This document shows, in pieces, positions 35,081-40,294 of a stretch of 40,294 nt of DNA. The notes beneath the pieces are model-generated. The model searched no databases and was not told the DNA's origin. It worked only from the letters and a program-made list of their open reading frames with translations. The stretch spans positions 27,684 to 67,977 of the forward strand of contig DNDP01000461.1 of NCBI GenBank assembly GCA_003484235.1, given 5' to 3'. Within the stretch, counting starts at the first letter, position 1, and the number at the start of each line of letters is the position of its first letter. Both the position numbers and the translations under genes were made by a program. The DNA is from Verrucomicrobiales bacterium. GTDB taxonomy: Bacteria > Verrucomicrobiota > Verrucomicrobiia > Limisphaerales > RI-55.

Positions 35081-35593
35081 TTGAAGAACGGATTTTGCCT
35101 CAGCCTGCTGGTCGCCGTGTTCATGCTTTCCGGCTGTGCCGGATACCGGCTCGGCTCCACCGGAGGCCAGCGCGCGGGAATCGAATCAATTGAGATTCTC
35201 ACCCCCGCCAACGACACCGTCGAGGCCCGCCTTCTCGCTCCGTTGACCACCGCCCTGCGGCGACGCGTGCAGCAGGACGGCACTTTTCAGCTGGCGACCG
35301 GCGGGCCTGGCGATGTGGTGCTCAGCAGCCGGATCACCGCCTATCAACGTCGCGAGCTCAGCTTCCAGCCGGGTGACATCGTGACCGTCCGGGATTATCA
35401 GCTCACGATGACGGTCCACGCAACCGCCCGCCGTCGGGACACCGGCCGCATCCTGATGGATCGTGAAGTGACCGGGCGCACGACGATCCGGGTGGCCGAC
35501 GACCTGGTGAGCGCGGAGCGCCAAGCAATGCCGCTGCTGGCGGAGGACCTTGCCCGCAACTTGATCGGTCTGGTTGCCGAAGGCGACTTTTGA
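35081..35593 (+). CDS. lptE: LptE-like LPS-assembly lipoprotein
   Basis: A 170-residue lipoprotein. Lipobox FMLSGC with Cys19 as lipidation site, followed by AGYRLGS, the usual LptE opening. The body has the LptE-type strands and helices: IESIEILTPANDTVEARLLAPLT, LSSRITAYQRRELSF, YQLTMTVHATARRRDTG, and a final helix AMPLLAEDLARNLIGLVAEG. LptE plugs the LptD barrel that inserts lipopolysaccharide in the outer membrane. No ATG precedes the lipobox: TTG at 35081, 14 nt after the bamD stop, gives a standard 18-residue signal peptide; TTG at 35042, overlapping bamD, would add 13 polar residues. Its stop codon at 35591-35593 directly abuts the stop of the small convergent gene. Confidence 0.82.
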   Translation: MKNGFCLSLLVAVFMLSGCAGYRLGSTGGQRAGIESIEILTPANDTVEARLLAPLTTALRRRVQQDGTFQLATGGPGDVVLSSRITAYQRRELSFQPGDIVTVRDYQLTMTVHATARRRDTGRILMDREVTGRTTIRVADDLVSAERQAMPLLAEDLARNLIGLVAEGDF

Positions 35594-35836
35594 TCAGACG
35601 GGCGGCGCAGGCGGCGGCCGGATCGGCAGTTTCGGCGGCAGTTTGACCTGCTCCGCCGGGCGCTCGTGAAGGATGTTCTCGAGCACGTCGGTGACCCTGC
35701 TTGCGCGTTCTGCCAGAATCTTGGCATCGTACTCCGGCTCCGAAGCGGCATGGACCCGAGGGGACGGTTTCACCTTTTTTCCGGCGGTTTTTGAAATTTC
35801 GGTTTTGGTATTCATGGCATCATTATCATTCAACAC
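35594..35836 (-). CDS. Small proline-ended hypothetical protein
   Basis: An 80-residue protein, or 73 if ATG 35815 is used. The GTG at 35836 is favoured by AGAAGG five bases upstream. The N-terminus is Lys/Thr-rich (KTEISKTAGKKVKPSPRV), the middle forms a short helix (DAKILAERASRVTDVLENIL) and the end is proline-rich (LPPKLPIRPPPAPPV). There is no signal peptide or membrane helix. I do not recognise a family. It is convergent with lptE with no gap between the stop codons. Confidence 0.6.
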   Translation of the reverse strand: MLNDNDAMNTKTEISKTAGKKVKPSPRVHAASEPEYDAKILAERASRVTDVLENILHERPAEQVKLPPKLPIRPPPAPPV

Positions 35837-36106
35837 AACCGCCTTCTGGCCAACACCGGAATTGCCAAGTTATCCACAGGATTTGCACCGTCTGAATTGC
35901 AGGGGCATGGAATCGCAAACGTCGATTGGCCAGCCGTTAACGGCAACGCATTCCCCCGAGTTCGCCCCAGCAGGCCATGGTGACCGGTGAACAGCTCGAA
36001 CAAGGATTGAAACTACTGCTCATTGACTTCGTCCGAACGGGGCTGGCCTGTTGCGGGCATACCGACTAGATTCGCACCTCGAAACGGCCGCAGATCAATC
36101 ATCCGC
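35837..36106. other. Divergent intergenic region before the DUF1549 gene
   Basis: A 270-nt gap between the small minus-strand gene and the cytochrome gene. The frame of the downstream gene is open from 36023, but its first plausible export signal begins at ATG 36107. No convincing promoter pair or terminator was seen. One perfect DnaA-box-like TTATCCACA is at 35870-35878, without companions. Confidence 0.45.
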
Positions 36107-39100
36107 ATGAAGGCACTGGCAAAACGCAGCATCCCGTACTTGGTTGGCATCATTTGGCACATCGGCTCATCCGGCTCCCTGCCCGCGGCGGAAATCGATT
36201 TTCTCCGTGATGTACGCCCCATTCTTTCAGGTCATTGCTTCAAATGTCATGGGCCTGACGCCGAGCAGCGAAAAGGGGGGCTCCAATTGGACATTCGTGA
36301 GAAAGCTCTCGAAGGGGGCAAGTCCGGCGAAGCTGCAATCGTGGAAAGGGATCCGGCCGCCAGCGAAATGATCCGTCGAATACTTTCGGAGGACGAGGAT
36401 GAGATCATGCCACCTCCGGCAACCAAGCATCCGCTCTCGCCGGCTCAGAAGGAGATTCTGAGGGCCTGGGTGGCTGCGGGGGCCGACTACCAGCCCCACT
36501 GGGCCTTCATCAAGCCCGAGCGGCCCCAACCTCCCACCGTGAAGAATTCGGAGTGGCCGGTGAACGAGATCGATCACTTCGTGCTCGGCCGGCTGGAGGC
36601 AGCGGGCCTGAGGCCACAGGCGAAGGCGGACAAGTATTCGCTGATCCGAAGAGTTTACCTGGATCTGGTGGGCTTGCCGCCCTCGCCCGAGCAGGCGGAC
36701 ACGTTCGTTTCCGACACTTCGCCCGATGCCTACGAAAAGGTCGTCAATGGGCTGTTGCAGTCAAAACACTACGGCGAACGCTGGGCGCGGCGCTGGCTCG
36801 ATCTGGCGCGCTATGCCGACACCAACGGCTATGAGAAGGACCGGCCACGCTCCATCTGGCCGTATCGCGACTGGGTGATCAACGCCATCAACGCCGGCAA
36901 ACCGTTTGACGACTTCAGCGTCGAACAACTCGCCGGAGATCTGCTGGCCAGGGAATTGCCGGACGGCGATCCGGGGAAGCTGGAGCTGATGATTGCGACC
37001 GGATTCCACCGCAACTCGATGATCAACGAGGAGGGTGGCACCGACCCGCAGGAGTTCCGCTTCTACTCGATGGTGGACCGCGTTCACGTCACCGCCACCA
37101 CCTGGTTGGGTCTGACCATGGCGTGCGCGCAGTGCCACACGCACAAGTACGATCCCATCCAGCACTCCGAGTACTACCAGTTCATGGCGTTCCTGAACAA
37201 CGCCGACGAACCCTGGATCGACGTGCCCAAGCCCGACATTTCCGAACGGCGCCAGAATCAACTCGCCAAGATTGCCGAGACCGAGAACGCCCTGATCCAC
37301 CAGTTCCCGCCCGAGCTGAAGGCGGATTGGATCACGCCCGCGGAAACTGACTTTGCCTCGGAATCCGGAACCAACTCCGAACGGCAGAGCGATGGCTCTT
37401 TTCTGGTCGCCGGGCCGGCTGCGGACAAGGACGTCTATACCGTCACTCTGAAGACTTCGCTGGACGGGATCACCCACCTGCAGCTTTTAGCGCTGCCGGA
37501 TCAAACACTTGCCAAAAACGGCCCCGGCCGCTCGGAGAACGGCAACTTTGTCCTGAGCGAAATCGAGGTGAGTGCGGCACCCCTCGGCGATCCGGATTCG
37601 GCGCAGCCGGTCAAGCTGGCGAAGGCCCGGGCCGACGCCGCCCAGAAGGATTTTCCCGCGTGGAACGCCATTGATGGAAAGGAAGACACGGGCTGGGCGA
37701 TCGACACGGGCGGCGACTGGCACGTTAGCCGCACGTTGACGATCAATTTTGAGAACCCGGTCAGCCACGAAGGTGGAACGACATTCACGATCAAGCTCAA
37801 GCAGCAGCACGGCAAACAGCACCTGATCGGACGGTTCCGCCTGAGCCTCGGCCGCGCCCTGCCCGATGAACGCCCGCTCGACATCCGGCGCCGGGAACAC
37901 CTCGATCTCCGTCTGGCCAAATGGCTCGACCACGAGCTCCCGCGCTCCATCGAGTGGAAACCGGTTGCGCCCATCGCCGCCAAGGGCAGCTACCCGACGC
38001 TGACCATCGAACCGGACAACATCGTATTCGTCTCGGGCGACTTCACGAAGAGCGACACCTACACGGTGGAGTTTGATGGCGACTGGAAAGGAGTGCGCGC
38101 GGTCCGCATCGAGGCGCTCGCGGACGAGCGGCTGCCCAACGACGGTCCCGGCCGCGTAAACTACGAGGGGCCGTTCGGCGACTTCTTCATGTCCGACATC
38201 AAGGTGTTCCACAACGACACTGCGGTGAAGATCAAGAGCGCCACGGACAGCTTCCGCAGCGGTGGAAACTCGGCCGCCAAGGCCATCGATGACGATCTCC
38301 AGAGCGGCTGGTCCATCAACGGCGGCCAGGGCCGCAATCACAGCGCGGTGTTCGTATTCGAGGAACCGCTGAACTTCGCCGGCCGGCTGCGGTTGCAGAT
38401 GATCTTCGAGCGCTACTACGCCGCCGGGCTTGGCAAATTCCGCGTCTGGGCCACCCGCGATGAAGACCCCGCGGCGGTGCCGCACCCGAACGATGTTCAG
38501 GAGACCCTGCTGGCCATCAGGCAGGGTGTCAGCGAGACCGAACGGGTGCGCCTGATGAATCGCCTGCGGGAACACTACGTCACCATCGCTCCCGAACTGG
38601 AAGAGGAGCTGGCCGGACTGGCGAAGCTGAAGAGCCGTCTGCCGAAGTATCCAACCACGCTGGTGATGATCGAGCGCCCGGAGGGACATCAGCGGGTGAC
38701 ACACATCCACAAGCGGGGCGAGTTTCTGCAACCGACAGACCCGGTGGAGCCGGGCGTTCCCGCCGTGCTTCCCGACCTGCCGGCAGACGCGCCCCGGAAC
38801 CGCCTGGGCTTCGCCCGCTGGCTGGTTTCCCCGGAGAACCCGCTCACCCCGCGGGTGGTGATGAACCGCCATTGGCAGGCGTTTTTTGGGCGCGGATTGG
38901 TCAAGACCATGGAGGACTTCGGTTTCCAGGGCGAACTGCCGACGCATCCTGATCTGCTCGACTGGCTGGCCACGGAGTTTGTCCGGCGCGACTGGTCGCT
39001 CAAGGAAATGCACAAGTTGATCGTCATGAGCGCCACCTACCAGCAATCGAGCGGAACGACGCCTGAACTGCTCGAACGCGACCCGGAGAACCTGTTGCTG

Positions 39101-39721
39101 TCGCGCGGACCGCGGTTTCGGCTCGAGGCGGAACTGATTCGAGACGCCGGGCTCGTCGCCAGCGGTCTGATCTCCGGGAAACTGGGCGGCCCGAGCGTCT
39201 ATCCACCGCAGCCCGCGAACATCACGACCGAGGGAGCCTACGGCAGACTGGACTGGGCCCTGAGCGAGGGCGAAGACCGCTATCGGCGGGGGCTCTACAC
39301 GTTTGCCAAACGGACGGCACCCTTTGCCATGTTCAACGCCTTCGACGCGCCCAGCGGAGAAGCCTGCGTGGCCCGACGCGACCGTTCGAACACGCCGCTG
39401 CAGTCGCTGACGTTGTTGAACGACGAGATGTTTCTGGAAATGGCCCGCGCCCTGGGCCGGGAGGCGGCTGAATCCGCCGGCACGGTCGAGCATCGTGCGG
39501 CCGATCTGTTCCGCCGCTGCATCACGCGGCCGCCGACCGCCGACGAACTCGCCAAGCTGGTTCGATTCTACGAGAAGCAGGCCGCGCGGTTCGGCTCCGG
39601 TGAACTCAAGGCCGCCGACTTGATGAACTCCAACACCGGTGACAATTTGAACGAACAGGCCGCCTGGACCACCGTCGCCCGGGTGCTGATGAACCTGGAC
39701 GAGGCGGTGACCAAATCTTAG
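36107..39721 (+). CDS. Planctomycete-type cytochrome c with DUF1549 and DUF1553 domains
   Basis: A 1204-residue exported protein. Signal peptide (YLVGIIWHIGSSGSLPAAE), then a PSCyt1 cytochrome domain with haem motif CFKCH (Cys44, Cys47, His48) and distal MPPPATKHPLS. DUF1549 follows (EIDHFVLGRLEAAGL; RRVYLDLVGLPPSPEQ; RWARRWLDLARYADTNGYEKD) and contains a second CxxCH, CAQCHTHKYDP (Cys340, Cys343, His344). A ~400-residue insert of two related beta-rich, discoidin-like segments follows (37323-37860 and 37950-38470). DUF1553 closes the protein (NRLGFARWLVSPENPLTPRV; VMNRHWQAFFGRGLVKT; DRSNTPLQSLTLLND). Such proteins are abundant in Planctomycetes and Verrucomicrobia, encoded next to a DUF1501 gene, as here (3-nt gap). 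Their biochemistry is not established; haem binding is predicted and polysaccharide-related roles are speculation. ATG 36107 begins the signal peptide. Confidence 0.93.
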   Translation: MKALAKRSIPYLVGIIWHIGSSGSLPAAEIDFLRDVRPILSGHCFKCHGPDAEQRKGGLQLDIREKALEGGKSGEAAIVERDPAASEMIRRILSEDEDEIMPPPATKHPLSPAQKEILRAWVAAGADYQPHWAFIKPERPQPPTVKNSEWPVNEIDHFVLGRLEAAGLRPQAKADKYSLIRRVYLDLVGLPPSPEQADTFVSDTSPDAYEKVVNGLLQSKHYGERWARRWLDLARYADTNGYEKDRPRSIWPYRDWVINAINAGKPFDDFSVEQLAGDLLARELPDGDPGKLELMIATGFHRNSMINEEGGTDPQEFRFYSMVDRVHVTATTWLGLTMACAQCHTHKYDPIQHSEYYQFMAFLNNADEPWIDVPKPDISERRQNQLAKIAETENALIHQFPPELKADWITPAETDFASESGTNSERQSDGSFLVAGPAADKDVYTVTLKTSLDGITHLQLLALPDQTLAKNGPGRSENGNFVLSEIEVSAAPLGDPDSAQPVKLAKARADAAQKDFPAWNAIDGKEDTGWAIDTGGDWHVSRTLTINFENPVSHEGGTTFTIKLKQQHGKQHLIGRFRLSLGRALPDERPLDIRRREHLDLRLAKWLDHELPRSIEWKPVAPIAAKGSYPTLTIEPDNIVFVSGDFTKSDTYTVEFDGDWKGVRAVRIEALADERLPNDGPGRVNYEGPFGDFFMSDIKVFHNDTAVKIKSATDSFRSGGNSAAKAIDDDLQSGWSINGGQGRNHSAVFVFEEPLNFAGRLRLQMIFERYYAAGLGKFRVWATRDEDPAAVPHPNDVQETLLAIRQGVSETERVRLMNRLREHYVTIAPELEEELAGLAKLKSRLPKYPTTLVMIERPEGHQRVTHIHKRGEFLQPTDPVEPGVPAVLPDLPADAPRNRLGFARWLVSPENPLTPRVVMNRHWQAFFGRGLVKTMEDFGFQGELPTHPDLLDWLATEFVRRDWSLKEMHKLIVMSATYQQSSGTTPELLERDPENLLLSRGPRFRLEAELIRDAGLVASGLISGKLGGPSVYPPQPANITTEGAYGRLDWALSEGEDRYRRGLYTFAKRTAPFAMFNAFDAPSGEACVARRDRSNTPLQSLTLLNDEMFLEMARALGREAAESAGTVEHRAADLFRRCITRPPTADELAKLVRFYEKQAARFGSGELKAADLMNSNTGDNLNEQAAWTTVARVLMNLDEAVTKS

Positions 39722-39724
39722 ATC

Positions 39725-40294
39725 ATGAACTGCCACGATAATCTCTATCGCCGAAGCGAGCCGCTGGTGAACTCCCGCCGCTGGTTCCTCAAGGAATGCG
39801 GCCTCGGCCTCGGCAAGATTGCCGCCGCCACGCTGCTGACCGATGCGTTTTCCTGGAAGTCCCGCGCCGCAGTCTCGGCGGCCGATGCCTTCCTCCCACG
39901 CCAGCCGCATTTTCGCGGCAAGGCCCGCGCGGTAATCCATCTGTTCATGGCCGGCGCGCCCAGCCAGCTCGACCTGTTCGATCACAAACCCGAACTGGCC
40001 AGGCTGGAGGGCAAACCGTTGCCGCCCTCGGTCATCAAGGGGCAACGCTACGCCTTCATCCGGCCGGATGCCGCGGTGCTGGGGCCGGTTTACAAGTTCA
40101 GCAAGCACGGCCAGAGCGGCACCGAACTGTCGGAGATCATTCCGCGACTCGGCGAGGTGGTGGACGACGTCTGCCTGATCAAATCGGTCACCACCGACCA
40201 GTTCAACCACGCCCCGGCGCAGCTGTTCTTCAACACCGGGTTCGGCCAGCCGGGCCGGCCGAGTCTCGGCTCGTGGGTGACCTACGGGCTCGGC
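39725..40294 (+). CDS. DUF1501 protein, N-terminal part, cut by the window end
   Basis: The frame is open from ATG 39725 to the last base (190 codons) with no stop. The N-terminus has a twin-arginine export signal, SRRWFLKECG, followed by a hydrophobic region (LGLGKIAAATLL). The rest matches DUF1501, a family related to the alkaline phosphatase/sulfatase superfamily: RAVIHLFMAGAPSQLDLFDHKP, LPPSVIKGQRYAFI, and KSVTTDQFNHAPAQLFFNTG. Start is 3 nt after the stop of the DUF1549 gene, so the two are one operon. The pair is characteristic of Planctomycetota/Verrucomicrobiota genomes; the DUF1501 protein would be folded in the cytoplasm and exported by Tat, which suggests a metal cofactor. Confidence 0.92.
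   Translation, partial: MNCHDNLYRRSEPLVNSRRWFLKECGLGLGKIAAATLLTDAFSWKSRAAVSAADAFLPRQPHFRGKARAVIHLFMAGAPSQLDLFDHKPELARLEGKPLPPSVIKGQRYAFIRPDAAVLGPVYKFSKHGQSGTELSEIIPRLGEVVDDVCLIKSVTTDQFNHAPAQLFFNTGFGQPGRPSLGSWVTYGLG

Noticed and set aside
35870..35878. Perfect DnaA-box consensus TTATCCACA as a possible replication origin
   Set aside because: A single 9-mer is expected by chance roughly once in a few such windows. No second box, no AT-rich unwinding region and no dnaA/dnaN gene nearby.
37487..40210. Open frame of 907 codons on the minus strand opposite the DUF1549/DUF1501 genes
   Set aside because: An antisense shadow; the plus-strand products match known families with haem motifs and a Tat signal.
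1..40294. tRNA, rRNA, mobile element or prophage signals
   Set aside because: No cloverleaf-like sequence in any intergenic gap, no transposase or integrase motifs and no terminal inverted repeats were seen by reading; a tRNAscan or ISfinder search would settle it.

Overview
The window is GC-rich, densely coded DNA from a Gram-negative-type bacterium, most likely a Verrucomicrobiota member (Pedosphaera/Limisphaerales-like), with Planctomycetota as the alternative. The reasons are: an adjacent pair of planctomycete-type cytochrome/DUF1549/DUF1553 and DUF1501 genes; an ECF sigma factor overlapping a membrane Ser/Thr kinase; very large exported proteins with thrombospondin-3-like DxDxDGxxD spacers and, in the protease, a C-terminal strand ending near 'FYRL'; outer-membrane biogenesis genes (bamD, lptE); and few Shine-Dalgarno sites. 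No rRNA, tRNA, CRISPR array, transposase, integrase or phage gene was found. This is an inference from gene content; no database was searched.

Layout. 1-1803: 3' part of a DUF5916 outer-membrane-type protein. 1912-5577 (minus): a large U32 protein (RlhA-like) followed by a medium-chain dehydrogenase. 5654-12890 (plus): a small conserved-looking protein, a seven-helix hybrid histidine kinase ending at a clear intrinsic terminator, and a GH13-GH133 glycogen debranching enzyme. 12916-20776 (minus): a three-gene signalling operon with ATGA overlaps: periplasmic solute-binding-like protein, a 2127-residue kinase with about 11 PAS and 2 GAF domains, and a NarL-type response regulator. 20777-21352: the longest non-coding gap. 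21353-33858 (minus): sigma factor, zinc-finger Ser/Thr kinase, a 1578-residue trypsin-family protein with a propeller-like region, a 14-repeat FG-GAP protein and a LOG-family protein. 34042-35593 (plus): bamD-lptE. 35594-35836 (minus): a small proline-ended protein whose stop abuts lptE's. 36107-40294 (plus): the DUF1549/DUF1553 cytochrome and the start of its DUF1501 partner.

How they may work together. The two densest units are regulatory. The SBP-kinase-regulator operon looks like a split sensor, with solute recognition in a separate membrane-tethered protein and PAS/GAF sensing in the kinase. The sigma/kinase pair combines an anti-sigma-type zinc finger, a complete kinase, a membrane helix and an extracytoplasmic domain, and lies just upstream of two giant secreted proteins that could be its output. 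The rest is glycogen turnover, RNA modification, envelope assembly and, in the DUF1549/DUF1501 pair, surface or periplasmic functions whose biochemistry is still poorly defined.
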